Source: SLRI01 sp964393275 (GTDB lineage Bacteria > Pseudomonadota > Alphaproteobacteria > Geminicoccales > Geminicoccaceae). Taken from it: 64,000 nt of DNA. The first letter of the stretch is position 1; each line of letters starts with the position of its first letter. Positions 10,238-19,102 of the stretch are shown piece by piece. The stretch lies in assembly GCA_964393275.1 (NCBI GenBank), contig CAYMTA010000013.1, forward strand, positions 26,117 to 90,116, read 5' to 3'. The translations under genes and the position numbers were made by a program. A model generated the notes under the pieces. That model was given only the letters and a program-made list of their open reading frames with translations. It was not told where the DNA came from and made no database searches.

Positions 10238-11745
10238 GCGACGCTCTCCAGCCCGGCCAGCGCCAAGCGAAGCTCGGTCGCGTCGTCGAAGGGCAGGGTC
10301 TCGTCGCCGACGATCTGGCCCTGCTCGTGGCCCTTGCCGGCGACGATCAGCACGTCGCCGGGCTCGAGGGCGGCGAAGGCGGTCTGGATCGCCGCCGCCC
10401 GGTCGCCGATCTCGACGACGTTGCCGGTCCGGCCGGCAAGCGGCTCCAGGATCTGCCGGCGGATCGAGGCCGGGTCCTCGTTCCTCGGGTTGTCGTCGGT
10501 GACCCACACCCGATCTGCCCGCTCGACCGCCACCTCGCCCATCAGGGGCCGCTTGCCCTTGTCGCGATTGCCGCCGCAGCCGAAGACGACGTGCAGCCGG
10601 CCCTTGGTGTGCGGCCGCAGCGCCTCCAGCGCCTTGGCCAGCGCGTCGGGCGTGTGGGCGTAGTCGACGAAGGCCGGCGCCCCGCACGGATGACGGACGA
10701 CGAGCTGCATCCGCCCCGGAGCGCCCCGAAGCTCGACCAGGGCCTCGATCGCCTGCTCGAGCGGCGCGCCCCCGGCAACGGCGAGACCCAGGGCCGCCAG
10801 CAGGTTGTGCGCCTGGAAGGCGCCGACCAGCCGGGTGCGCAGGCGATGCGTCCGGCCATGAACGGCGATCTCGAGCACCTGCCCCGTCAGATGCGGCTCG
10901 CGGCCGATGAGCTTCAGGTCCGCTCCGGCCTCGCCGAAGGCGACGACCGGACAGCCGCGCTTGCCGCAGATCTTGACCAGGGTCGAGAACTCGGGGCTGT
11001 CGGCGTTGAGCACCGCCGTGCCGCCCTGCACCAGGCATTCGGTGAAGAGGCGCCGCTTCGCCATGAAATAGTCGTGATAGCTGCCGTGATAGTCGAAATG
11101 ATCGCGGCTCATGTTGGAGAAGGCGGCGGCGTGCACGTCGAGCCCGGCGAGGCGCTGCTGGTCGAGGCCGTGGCTCGAGGCCTCGACGACCAGATGGTCG
11201 ACCCCGCCCCGGGCGAGCTCGGATGCGACCCTGTGCAGGGTCACCGCGTCCGGCGTGGTCAGCGAGACGCTCGGCCAGCGGCCCCGGCCCTCGAGGCCGA
11301 GCGTGCCGAGGCTGGCGGCGCGCATGCCGAGCCGGTCCCAGATCTGCCGGGTGAAGCTGGCGATCGAGGTCTTGCCGTTGGTCCCGGTGACACCGGCGAC
11401 GAAGGCCGGCTGGCCCAGATAGAAGGCGGCGGCGAGGGTGGCGAGCCGGCGCCGCGGATCGGGGTCAATGATCACCGGCACGAGCCGGGCATAGGCCTCG
11501 GCGGCGGTCGTGCCGAGCACCGCCACGGCACCGCGCTCGACGGCTTCCGGGATGAAGATGTGCCCGTCGGCGACGGTGCCCGAGAGGGCGGCGAAGAGGT
11601 TGCCCGGCTCCACCTTGCGGCTGTCGAAGGCGATGCCGGTGATGGTCACGGGCGCGAGGTTCAACACCCGGCCGGCGGTCGCCGGCTGGTGCCCCCGCGC
11701 CGCCTCGTGGCGGGCTTCCTCAGCGAGTAAGGCTGGCAGCCGCAA
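10234..11745 (-). CDS. murE: UDP-MurNAc-L-Ala-D-Glu--meso-DAP ligase
   Basis: Mur ligase adding the third stem-peptide residue. The 503-aa protein shows FDSRKVEPGNLFAAL, the P-loop GTNGKTS (121-127), TTPDAVTLH, EASSHGLDQ, and the C-terminal DNPRNED motif. DNPR is the established determinant for meso-diaminopimelate over lysine, matching lysA in the same window. The TTG start at 11745 is chosen because GGAGG sits about 7 nt upstream and the MRLPALL N-terminus matches the family; no early ATG exists. This places the first 26 nt inside the end of ftsI, the longest overlap in the cluster. Confidence 0.95.
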   Translation of the reverse strand: MRLPALLAEEARHEAARGHQPATAGRVLNLAPVTITGIAFDSRKVEPGNLFAALSGTVADGHIFIPEAVERGAVAVLGTTAAEAYARLVPVIIDPDPRRRLATLAAAFYLGQPAFVAGVTGTNGKTSIASFTRQIWDRLGMRAASLGTLGLEGRGRWPSVSLTTPDAVTLHRVASELARGGVDHLVVEASSHGLDQQRLAGLDVHAAAFSNMSRDHFDYHGSYHDYFMAKRRLFTECLVQGGTAVLNADSPEFSTLVKICGKRGCPVVAFGEAGADLKLIGREPHLTGQVLEIAVHGRTHRLRTRLVGAFQAHNLLAALGLAVAGGAPLEQAIEALVELRGAPGRMQLVVRHPCGAPAFVDYAHTPDALAKALEALRPHTKGRLHVVFGCGGNRDKGKRPLMGEVAVERADRVWVTDDNPRNEDPASIRRQILEPLAGRTGNVVEIGDRAAAIQTAFAALEPGDVLIVAGKGHEQGQIVGDETLPFDDATELRLALAGLESVA

Positions 11746-13441
11746 AGCCGTCCTCCATCCGCCGGGTCCGTCCGTTCATGACCGGCACGACCTGCAGCCG
11801 GTCGTGCAGGGTCAGCTCGCTCTCCGGCGAGGCGCGGGGCACGCCGAGCAGCGGGCCGGCCTCGGCGATGATCCGGGCGACCACCGGCGCGGCGGTCCAG
11901 CCGCCGGTGCGGTAGCCGTAGGTCTTGGCATCGCCCTTCGGCTCGTCGAGCACGGTCAGGACCGCATAGCGCGGCGCGTCGATCGGGAACACCGCGACCA
12001 GGGAAGAGAGCACCGCCTGCCCGTCATAGCCGCGCCGGCCGGCGGTCGGCTTGTCGGCGGTGCCGGTCTTGCCGCCGATCAGGTAGCCCGGCACGGCCGC
12101 CTGGGTGGCGGTGCCGCGATCGACGGTCAGCCACATCAGCCAGCGCAGGTCGCTGGCCGTGGCAGCCGAGACGATCCTCGGGCCATCCGGCACCGCATCG
12201 GCCGGCCGCTCGAGCAGCGTCGCCGGCACCCGCCGGCCGTCGCCCGCCAGCGTCGTCACCGCCTCGATGAACTGCATGGGCGAGACGGCGACGCCGTGGC
12301 CGTAGGAGACGGTCGCCGTGACGATGTCGGGCCAGCGGTCGGGCACGAGGGGGGCCGTCGTCTCCGGGATCTCGAGCACCGGCCGGTCGAGCAGGCCGAG
12401 CGCCTTCAGGAAGGCGCGCTGGGCGTCCGACCCGCCGGCGGCGAAGGTCATCCGGGTCGTGCCGATGTTCGAGGAGAAGGCGAGGATCTCGGGCACCGTG
12501 AGCCAGCGCGAATGGCCGTGGAAATCGCGCACCCGATGCCGGCCGATCTGCAGGGGCTCGGAGGCGTCGAAGCGGTCGTGCAGCGAGACGGCGCCGCTCT
12601 GCAGCGCCATGCCGACGCTCACCACCTTGAACAGGGAGCCCAGCTCATAGACGCTGCTGGTGCAGCGGTTGCGGCGCTGATCGGGCGAGGCCTGCTCCGG
12701 CCGGTTGGGATCGAAATCCGGCAAGCTGACCAGCGACACCACCTCGCGGGTCGCCATGTCGAGCACGATGGTGCAGGCGCCATCGGCCCGAAACCGCCTG
12801 ACCCCGGCCGAGGTCGCGGCATGGGCGACGCGCTGGATGCGCAGGTCGATGGCGAGCCTGACCGGCGCCTTGCCGAGCTCGCTGCCGCCGACCAGCTCGT
12901 CCTGCAGGCCGTACTCGATTCCGGCGAGGCCCTGGTTGTCGATGTCGACGAAGCCGAGCACGTGGCTGGCCTCCTCGCCGCGCGGGTAGATGCGGCGCTC
13001 GCCGAGCCGGAACTCGACGCCCGGCAGGCCGAGATCGAGCACCGCCGCCTGCTCGGTCGGCGAGATCTGGCGCTTGACCCAGACGAAGCGCCCACCCCGG
13101 GCGAAACGGGCCCCGAGTTCGGCGGCATCGACCCCGTCCAGCACCCGTGCGAGGGCCGCGGCCGCGGCATCGGGATCGTTCATCCGCATGGGATCGCCGA
13201 TCACCGAGAGCGTGGCGATGTTGGTCGCGAGCAGGGCACCGTTGCGGTCCGTGATGTCGGCGCGGCGCGGGTCCGGCGCGTCGTCGCCGCCCGGCGGGGC
13301 CAAGGCCGCCTCGGCCGGGTGCCCGCCGACCATGTCGACGAGGCGGATGCCGATGCTGACGAAGGCGAGCACGAAGCACAGGGCGAGCAGCCTGAGACGT
13401 GCCGTGGTGAGCGCGCTGGCGCCGGAAGCGGGCCGGCTCAC
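11720..13441 (-). CDS. ftsI: Septal peptidoglycan transpeptidase FtsI (PBP3)
   Basis: Class B penicillin-binding protein that cross-links septal murein with FtsW. The 573-aa protein has a single N-terminal membrane anchor (about 16-34), a dimerisation domain (ADITDRNGALLATN, 61-74), and a transpeptidase domain with the active-site SLFK (269-272), SSN (323-325) and KTGT (458-461). The GTG at 13441 forms a GTGA overlap with the ftsL stop and has GGAG about 7 nt upstream. A second in-frame GTG lies one codon before it. Confidence 0.96.
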   Translation of the reverse strand: MSRPASGASALTTARLRLLALCFVLAFVSIGIRLVDMVGGHPAEAALAPPGGDDAPDPRRADITDRNGALLATNIATLSVIGDPMRMNDPDAAAAALARVLDGVDAAELGARFARGGRFVWVKRQISPTEQAAVLDLGLPGVEFRLGERRIYPRGEEASHVLGFVDIDNQGLAGIEYGLQDELVGGSELGKAPVRLAIDLRIQRVAHAATSAGVRRFRADGACTIVLDMATREVVSLVSLPDFDPNRPEQASPDQRRNRCTSSVYELGSLFKVVSVGMALQSGAVSLHDRFDASEPLQIGRHRVRDFHGHSRWLTVPEILAFSSNIGTTRMTFAAGGSDAQRAFLKALGLLDRPVLEIPETTAPLVPDRWPDIVTATVSYGHGVAVSPMQFIEAVTTLAGDGRRVPATLLERPADAVPDGPRIVSAATASDLRWLMWLTVDRGTATQAAVPGYLIGGKTGTADKPTAGRRGYDGQAVLSSLVAVFPIDAPRYAVLTVLDEPKGDAKTYGYRTGGWTAAPVVARIIAEAGPLLGVPRASPESELTLHDRLQVVPVMNGRTRRMEDGFAAASLTR

Positions 13442-13848
13442 CACTCGGCTCCGAGCGTATCGGTGTCGGACTGGAGCACGCCGAGGTCGAAGGTGGCGAC
13501 CGGCTTCACCCGGAACTCGATGGCCTCGCCGTCCGGCAGGAGAGCGCCCCTGGCCTCGCGCGCCAGCTCGAGATTGCGGTAGTTGCCGATCTGCTCGGCC
13601 TGCACCACCCGGCCGAGCCGCAAGGGCTGCATGCCCAGGGCCTTCGCCTGGGCGGTCAGCCGGTCGGCCCGGGCCAGATAGGCCCAGTCCGCCTCGAGCG
13701 TGCGCAGCCGCCAGCGCTCCGCCTCGATCTCGCGCTCGATGCGCCGGATCTCGCCCTCGGCCGACACGACCGCGTACTTGACGCGGAAGAGCCCGGTGGC
13801 AGCCACCAGGATCAGGACCAGAAGCACGGGCACGTAGCGCGGGATCAT
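13438..13848 (-). CDS. ftsL: Cell-division protein FtsL
   Basis: Small bitopic divisome protein forming a coiled coil with FtsB. The 136-aa product has a transmembrane helix at about 7-22, then a heptad-rich charged stretch (VSAEGEIRRIEREIEAERWR and following, about 28-55) consistent with the FtsL coiled coil, then a Pro/Gly-rich C-terminal tail. Sequence conservation in this family is low, so the call rests on size, topology and position between rsmH and ftsI. ATGA and GTGA overlaps flank it. Confidence 0.85.
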   Translation of the reverse strand: MIPRYVPVLLVLILVAATGLFRVKYAVVSAEGEIRRIEREIEAERWRLRTLEADWAYLARADRLTAQAKALGMQPLRLGRVVQAEQIGNYRNLELAREARGALLPDGEAIEFRVKPVATFDLGVLQSDTDTLGAEW

Positions 13849-14858
13849 GCGGCGAGCCTCCAGGCCAGGCCCGCGGCCTGCACCCCCGCACCGGTCCGCC
13901 GCATCGGGCGGGCTCCCCCGGGTGCCGGCGCCTCGCCCTCCTCGGCCAGCTTGACCGCCGCCCGCAGGCGCGCCGAGCGGGCCCTGGGGTTGGTCGCGAC
14001 CTCGGCCTCGCCGGGCCGCACCACCTTCCGCTCGAGCCAGCGCAGCCGGGCCCTGGTCGCTTCCGTGGCCGGCGGCAGATGGCGCGACGGCCGGGCGACG
14101 CGACCCGCCGCCTGGTCGATGAAGCGCTTGATCCGCCGGTCCTCGAGGCTGTGGAAGGCGACCAGCACGAGCCGCCCGCCCGGGGCCAGGCAATCGGGTG
14201 CCGCCTCGAGCAGCCGGTCGAGCTCGGCCAGCTCGTCGTTGACGGCAAGGCGAAGCGCCTGGAAGACCTGCGTCGCCGGCGAGCGGCCGGGCTTGGTCTT
14301 GCGCTTCGTCGCGGCGACGAGCGAGGCGAGCTCGCCGGTCGTCGTGACCGGCTGCTCCGCCCGGCGGCGGACCACGGCCCGGGCGACCCGGCCGGCCTCG
14401 GGCTCGTCGCCGAGCTCGCGCAGGAGCAGCGCGAGCTCGGCCTCGTCCAGCCGGGCGAGCAGCTCGGCCGCGGTCTCGCCGCTCTTGCCCATGCGCATGT
14501 CGAGCGGTCCGTCGGCCTGGAAGGAGAAGCCGCGGGCCGCCTCGTCGAGCTGGAAGGAGGAGACGCCGAGATCGGCGACGATGCCGTCGACAAGCCCGAC
14601 CCCTGCCTCGTCCAGCAGGCGGGGCAGCTCGCCGAACGTTCCCTCGAGCATGGTGAGGCGGGGCTCGGTCATGGCCAGCGCCCGGCCCCGGGCGACCGCC
14701 GCCGGATCGCGATCGATGCCGATCACCCGGCAAGGGGCGGCGGCGAGGATGGCCCGGCTGTAGCCGCCGCCACCGAACGTGGCGTCGACCAGCGTCTCGC
14801 CGGCCCCGGGCGAGAGGGTGTCGAGCACGGCGTCGAGCAGGACGGGCTCATGAGCCAA
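13845..14858 (-). CDS. rsmH: 16S rRNA (cytosine(1402)-N4)-methyltransferase RsmH
   Basis: SAM-dependent methyltransferase (formerly MraW) modifying C1402 of 16S rRNA. It shows HEPVLLDAVLD, the SAM loop VDATFGGGGYSRAIL, DGIVADLGVSSFQLD, GFSFQADGPLDMRM and FHSLEDRRIKRF, all diagnostic. The proposed TTG start at 14858 puts HEPVLL at residue 3, as in homologues (337 aa), with GGGGGC about 6 nt upstream. The frame stays open to a GTG at 14933 (362 aa) lacking a clear ribosome site. It is the first gene of the cluster here; mraZ, usually upstream, is missing. Confidence 0.94.
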   Translation of the reverse strand: MAHEPVLLDAVLDTLSPGAGETLVDATFGGGGYSRAILAAAPCRVIGIDRDPAAVARGRALAMTEPRLTMLEGTFGELPRLLDEAGVGLVDGIVADLGVSSFQLDEAARGFSFQADGPLDMRMGKSGETAAELLARLDEAELALLLRELGDEPEAGRVARAVVRRRAEQPVTTTGELASLVAATKRKTKPGRSPATQVFQALRLAVNDELAELDRLLEAAPDCLAPGGRLVLVAFHSLEDRRIKRFIDQAAGRVARPSRHLPPATEATRARLRWLERKVVRPGEAEVATNPRARSARLRAAVKLAEEGEAPAPGGARPMRRTGAGVQAAGLAWRLAA

Positions 14859-15419
14859 GGTGCTGCCCCCGAATTCGATCCACAGGCCGGTGACGGAGGA
14901 CCGGCCGACCCGCCAGCGACCGCGCCCCTCCACAGAGGGACCCGATCACCGCCCGAAACGAGCCCGGCGCTGAAAACAAAACTTCGCTGCTGGTCCGAAT
15001 TCGCCGCACTGCTCTCGCCGTCCGTCTGCTGTCGCCCGGGGGTGCCGCATGGCAATCCCGACCCAACGCGCATTTCTACCAATGCGCGACCTCACCGTGC
15101 AAGCCTCTCGTCTCGGGGCGAACAGACAAACGCGCCACGTCGTCGGACGAGAACTTAACTCGAACAGCCATCGATTTGCACAGGCAGCACTTTTTTGGTC
15201 TGTCGGAGTCAGCAAAGACTATCCGCGGCAAGGCCTCCCGGTCAACCGTTCGTTGCTGAAAGAGCACACTCAAAACGCCTTCTAACGATCTGAAACCCTT
15301 CGTTAAAGGCCTGTCAAGAATATTTCTGTGGATAAGTTGCCTGCAATCCCCTCCTGCTTGTGGACAAGTCCTGCATAAATCTCGCCGGAGCGGCCTGGGT
15401 GTACGCCGCTGGGTAGAAT
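14859..15419 (-). promoter_or_regulatory. dcw 5' flank, non-coding
   Basis: No credible gene is visible here on either strand, and mraZ is absent. The base composition is less GC-rich than the coding neighbours. On the minus strand a perfect TTGACA (15312-15317) and a TTGACC (15240-15245) could be -35 elements for the dcw operon, but the matching -10 boxes (TCAGAT and TAGTCT with 18-nt spacers) are weak. Two DnaA-box-like 9-mers are listed separately. The dcw promoter is inferred to lie here because the downstream genes are all overlapping. Confidence 0.35.
15327..15367 (-). promoter_or_regulatory. Pair of DnaA-box-like 9-mers
   Basis: Reading on the minus strand, TTATCCACA (15327-15335) is an exact match to the strong DnaA box, and TTGTCCACA (15359-15367) differs by one base. 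They are in the same orientation, 32 bp apart (start to start), in the less GC-rich spacer between rnpB and the division cluster. DnaA binding is inference. A role as an expression switch for dcw, or as a titration site, would fit the location. Confidence 0.45.
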
Positions 15420-15844
15420 GTGGGTGCGGGCGGCCTGTAAGCCGGGTTCTGTCCTCGATCGGGGCCGAGGGGTGACCATTCATCTGGGACGTGTGTCGCC
15501 ACACGCCTCGCGCAACCTACCCGAGCGGTCTACCCGGAAACAGGGTCGCATCCGAGGATGCCGCCGCTCCTATTCGGTCTTGCTCCCGGTGGGGTTTGCC
15601 GTGCCGTCGCCGTTGCCGGCGCCGCGGTGCGCTCTTGCCGCACCCTTTCACCGTCACCCGCAGAGCGGCCGGCCCGAAGGCCGCCTCTCCCGGCGGGCGG
15701 TCTGCTCTCTGTTGCACTTTCCCTGGGGTCGCCCCCGCCGGGTGTTGCCCGGCACCGTGTTTCCGTGGAGCCCGGACTTTCCTCCCGCGGCCTTCCGGGT
15801 CGCCCCGTCCGGTCGCGAGCGGTCACCCGTCCGCCACGCACCCG
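15420..15844 (-). ncRNA. rnpB: RNase P RNA, bacterial type A
   Basis: Catalytic RNA of ribonuclease P, which processes the 5' ends of tRNA precursors. On the minus strand the conserved 5' core GAGGAAAGTCCGGGCTCC is followed about 300 nt later by the 3' core AGAACCCGGCTTACAGG. The termini pair as helix P1 (GGGTGCG near 15843 with CGCACCC at 15422-15428). The length of about 425 nt fits type A. End positions are estimated from P1 pairing. It lies between the amidase gene and the dcw operon on the same strand. Confidence 0.93.
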
Positions 15845-15848
15845 CGCC

Positions 15849-16580
15849 TCATGTAGCCCCCGGCGCGGCCCCGTACAAGCAGGGCACGACGGACGAACCC
15901 CGCACGGCGGCGATCAGGCCCATCGTCTCGGGGTCGAGCCGGCCATCGATCGACCCCGGCCGCCAGTGCCGCTGGAAGGCGGCGGTCACCTTGGCCGGGC
16001 CGGTATCCGGCAGGTCCGGCCGATAGCCGATCGCGCGCAGCCCTTCGAGCGCCGCTCCGATGTCCGGCGGCGCATTCGTCCATGCCGCAGGCCAGACCCC
16101 AAGCCCGTGGCCGGCGATCAGGCGCCATGGAAAGAGCTCGCCCGGATCGATCTTCCGGGCCGGGGCCACGTCGCTGTGCCCGACCACCGCCCTGGGCGGC
16201 AGGCCGTGCCGGGCGCGGATCGCCAGGCAAAGCGCCACCAGCGCCTCGATCTGCGCCGGCGGAAACGGCCGATAGCCCCAGTCGTGGCCGGGATTGACCA
16301 GCTCGATGCCGATCGAGTGGCCGTTGACGTCCGAGATCGCCCCCCAGCCGGCCACCCCGGCATGCCAGGCCCGACGGTCCTCGGGCACCAGCGCCAGAGC
16401 CGCGCCGTCCCGGTCGATCACGTAATGCGCGCTGACCTTGGCCCCGGGATCGGTCAGCCGGGCAAGGGCCGCCGCCGCCGACCGCATCCCCGTATAGTGC
16501 AGGACGACCAGCGCCACCGCCGCGCCCGCCGGCCGGGCGTCATGGTTGGGCGACGGCAGCGGGCGGATCGCCGGCGTCAG
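15849..16580 (-). CDS. AmpD-like N-acetylmuramoyl-L-alanine amidase
   Basis: Amidase_2 family Zn enzyme cleaving the MurNAc-L-Ala bond of murein or anhydro-muropeptides. It shows VVLHYTGM with the first metal His, SAHYVIDRDG, the NGHSIGIELVNPG segment, VVGHSDVAPARKIDPGELF with the later metal and catalytic residues, and a C-terminal peptidoglycan-binding-like helical region (about 175-220). The conserved N-terminal SPNHDARPAGA block lies upstream of the first ordinary start (GTG at 16517), with no ATG, GTG or TTG in between. The only candidate is a CTG at 16580 that overlaps the DUF4175 stop as CTGA, with GGAG 5 nt upstream, giving 243 aa. A GTG start would give 222 aa and lose that block. 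Confidence 0.85.
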   Translation of the reverse strand: MTPAIRPLPSPNHDARPAGAAVALVVLHYTGMRSAAAALARLTDPGAKVSAHYVIDRDGAALALVPEDRRAWHAGVAGWGAISDVNGHSIGIELVNPGHDWGYRPFPPAQIEALVALCLAIRARHGLPPRAVVGHSDVAPARKIDPGELFPWRLIAGHGLGVWPAAWTNAPPDIGAALEGLRAIGYRPDLPDTGPAKVTAAFQRHWRPGSIDGRLDPETMGLIAAVRGSSVVPCLYGAAPGAT

Positions 16581-19102
16581 AAGCGCTCCAAGAGCCGGTC
16601 GTAATAGTCCAGCTCCTGCTGCGGCCGACCCTGGTCGCGCGAGCGGCGGTAGAGCTCCTCGAGCACGTCGCGGGCCCGGCCGAGGTCGTTCTCGGCCGGC
16701 ACCTTTGTGCCCTCGCTGTCCCAGCCGCCCTCGTTTTGGGTCGCCCGGCCCAGAGGATCGCGGCCCTCGCGCGGCGGGCCCATCTGCCCCTGGCCGAGGC
16801 CCTGGCTGCCGCCCGGCTGGTTCGCCATCTGCTCGCGCAATTCGTCGAGCATCGCCTGGCCGCCCTGCTGCATGAGGTCGACCGCCTCGCCCTGCGGGCC
16901 GACCGCTTGGCCGGGCTGGTCCTGCTGCAGCGCGTCGCGGGCACCCCGCATCTGCAGCTCGGCCTGGCCGAGGGCCCGGGGAATGTCCATGCCGGCCTCG
17001 CCGAGGCGGCGCATCAGCTCGCCCAGCGCCCGGCGCAGCGCATCCTGCTCGGCCGCGGCCTGCCCGCTGCCCTGCTGGCCCTTCTGCCCCTGCTGGCCGG
17101 GCTCACCCTGCTGGCCTTGATCCTGCTGACCGGGCTGTCCGGGCTGGCCCTGCTGCATCCGGTAGCTGCGATCCAGGAGGCTCTGCTGCAGCTCGATCAT
17201 CCGCTGCAGATCGGAAACCGCCTGCTCGCCCGGGTGCGGCTGCATCTGCGGCACGCCGGCCTGCAGGTTCTCGAGCATCCGCTGCAGCTGCTCGAGCATC
17301 GCCTGGGCCTGCTCGCGCGCCCCGCTCTGCATCATCTCCTGCGCCCGGTCGATCATCTCCTGCAGCGACTGGCGGTCCACCATCCGGGACGGGTCGAGCG
17401 GCTGCATCTGCGTCTCGGGCGGCATGTTCTGCATCTGCTCGAGCGCCTGGCGGGTCAGCTCCTCGAGATAGCGGTCCATGGCTTCCCGCAGCTCGTCCAT
17501 CAGCGCCTCGAGCTCGGCCTCGCTCGCCCCCTCCTCGAGGGCCTGCCGCAGCGCATCCTGGATCTCGCGCAGCGACCGCTCGGCCATCGAGAGGCCGCCA
17601 TCCTCGATCAGGAGCGCCAGCTCCCAGAGCAGATCGACCACCGAGCGCCGCTCCTCCGCCTCGCGCGCGCCCCGCAGCCGGGCCGTCGCCACCGCGAGGC
17701 CGAGCTGGACGGTCGTCCCGGCCGCGGCGGCGAGGTCGCTCTCGGCGAGATCGTCCAGCTCCCCGGCCACCGCCCGCCGCTCGCCCGGCTCCCGCACCAG
17801 CCGCCGCCGCAGGGCGATCACCGCCCGCGCCAGGGGATGCTCGAACACCCGCTCCGGCAGGACCATCCGCACCGGCTCGCTCCGCCCCACCTGGCCGAGC
17901 CCGTCCTCGGCGACCAGGGTCAGCTCGACCTCGAGCCCGGCCAGCGGGTGGGCGGTCAGGTCGAGATAGGTCGTGCTCTCGACCTCGGCAGGTGCCCTGG
18001 CCGGCTCCGCCAGCACCGCCCGGTCCACCTCGAGCGGCCGCTCGACGAGCGCGAAGTCCAGCGCCACCCGGGCGATGCCGTAATCGTCGCTGGCCGCGTA
18101 GCCGAGCTCCAGCACGCTGCGATGCGTCGGCCGGGGCGGCTGGGCGAAGGCGATCGACGGCGGGTGATCGACCAGGACCGAGACCTGCCAGCCGGCGAGC
18201 GGCGCGCCGCCGGCGTCGTGCACCTCGAGCAGCCCGGGGCGGGCCAGGACGAGCCGGACCTCGCCGCTCCGCTCGCCGAGCGCTTCGGGCAGCAGCGCCT
18301 CGCCATTGAACGCGACCAGCGGCCGTGCGCCATCGGCGAGCGGCAGATTGTGGAGCTGCAGCACCGCCTCGCTGCCGATCGGCACGTCGAGCTTGGTGAG
18401 GCGCCGCGTCTGCTCGATCGTCAAGGGCGGCCGGCCGGTGTAGGGCGGCGGGGTCACCCAGAGGCTGACCTCGACCGGCAGGACCGCGGCACCCACCGTG
18501 CCCGGCACGAAGGCGCGCACCAGCCTCGGGCCCAGATCGGACCTGGCGTCGACCAGGCCGACCACGAGGAGCAGCAGCACGAGGGCGCGCACCGCCCAGG
18601 GGTCGCGCGTCGGCAGCAGCGAGCGCGGCGGGGCAAGGCGCACCCGGCCGAGGGCCGCCAGCACGCGCTCCCGGTGCCGCCGCCAGAGCGCCTGGCCCGC
18701 CGGGTCCCGCCAGTCGTCGGCGAGCCGGTCCTCCAGCACCCGCAGCGGCTGGTGGCGGGCGGCGCTGTCCCGCTCGAGCCGGGCGAGCCCGGCGTCGCGC
18801 GGCGCGAGGCGAAAGCGGTCCCGCGCCCGGTAAAGGCACCAGCCCAGCGCCAGGGCAAAGGCCAGGAGCCCCGCCAGGTGCAGCCAGACCGGGGCCAGGC
18901 GCCAGAGATCGAGGAGGCTGACGAGAAGGAAGCCGGCGAGCACGAGCAAAGCCGGGAACAGGGCCGGATAGAGCCGCTCGAAGCTGACCGCGAGCCGCGC
19001 CAGGCCGAGCTTGCGCCCGAAGCTCCGGCTCGACAGGGGGTCAACGCGCTCGACCATGCGCTCGTCCTTCGCCCGCGGCCCACCCTGGCGGACCACTTTC
19101 AA
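16577..19102 (-). CDS. TIGR02302/DUF4175 family membrane protein
   Basis: Large alphaproteobacterial protein of unknown function. The 841-aa product has two hydrophobic segments near the N-terminus (about 48-67 and 73-91), a third near 170-185, a long central region with Ig-like beta-rich sequence, and a C-terminal third rich in Gln, Met and Glu helices. The last part holds a collagen-like Gly/Gln/Pro tract (about 700-735, GQPGQPGQQDQGQQGEPG and following). The TTG start at 19102 overlaps the lysA stop (TTGA). A GTG at 19096 and an ATG at 19057 (AAGGA 7 nt upstream, 826 aa) are alternatives. Its place beside lysA and an amidase suggests an envelope role, which is inference only. Confidence 0.8.
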   Translation of the reverse strand: MKVVRQGGPRAKDERMVERVDPLSSRSFGRKLGLARLAVSFERLYPALFPALLVLAGFLLVSLLDLWRLAPVWLHLAGLLAFALALGWCLYRARDRFRLAPRDAGLARLERDSAARHQPLRVLEDRLADDWRDPAGQALWRRHRERVLAALGRVRLAPPRSLLPTRDPWAVRALVLLLLVVGLVDARSDLGPRLVRAFVPGTVGAAVLPVEVSLWVTPPPYTGRPPLTIEQTRRLTKLDVPIGSEAVLQLHNLPLADGARPLVAFNGEALLPEALGERSGEVRLVLARPGLLEVHDAGGAPLAGWQVSVLVDHPPSIAFAQPPRPTHRSVLELGYAASDDYGIARVALDFALVERPLEVDRAVLAEPARAPAEVESTTYLDLTAHPLAGLEVELTLVAEDGLGQVGRSEPVRMVLPERVFEHPLARAVIALRRRLVREPGERRAVAGELDDLAESDLAAAAGTTVQLGLAVATARLRGAREAEERRSVVDLLWELALLIEDGGLSMAERSLREIQDALRQALEEGASEAELEALMDELREAMDRYLEELTRQALEQMQNMPPETQMQPLDPSRMVDRQSLQEMIDRAQEMMQSGAREQAQAMLEQLQRMLENLQAGVPQMQPHPGEQAVSDLQRMIELQQSLLDRSYRMQQGQPGQPGQQDQGQQGEPGQQGQKGQQGSGQAAAEQDALRRALGELMRRLGEAGMDIPRALGQAELQMRGARDALQQDQPGQAVGPQGEAVDLMQQGGQAMLDELREQMANQPGGSQGLGQGQMGPPREGRDPLGRATQNEGGWDSEGTKVPAENDLGRARDVLEELYRRSRDQGRPQQELDYYDRLLERF

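Noticed and set aside
15327..15367. Chromosomal replication origin
   Set aside because: Only two DnaA-like boxes, no AT-rich unwinding region of size and no origin-flanking genes such as hemE or dnaA.
15418..16026. Protein-coding frames across 15418-16026
   Set aside because: They lie over the RNase P RNA and the amidase gene in the wrong frame and show no domain.
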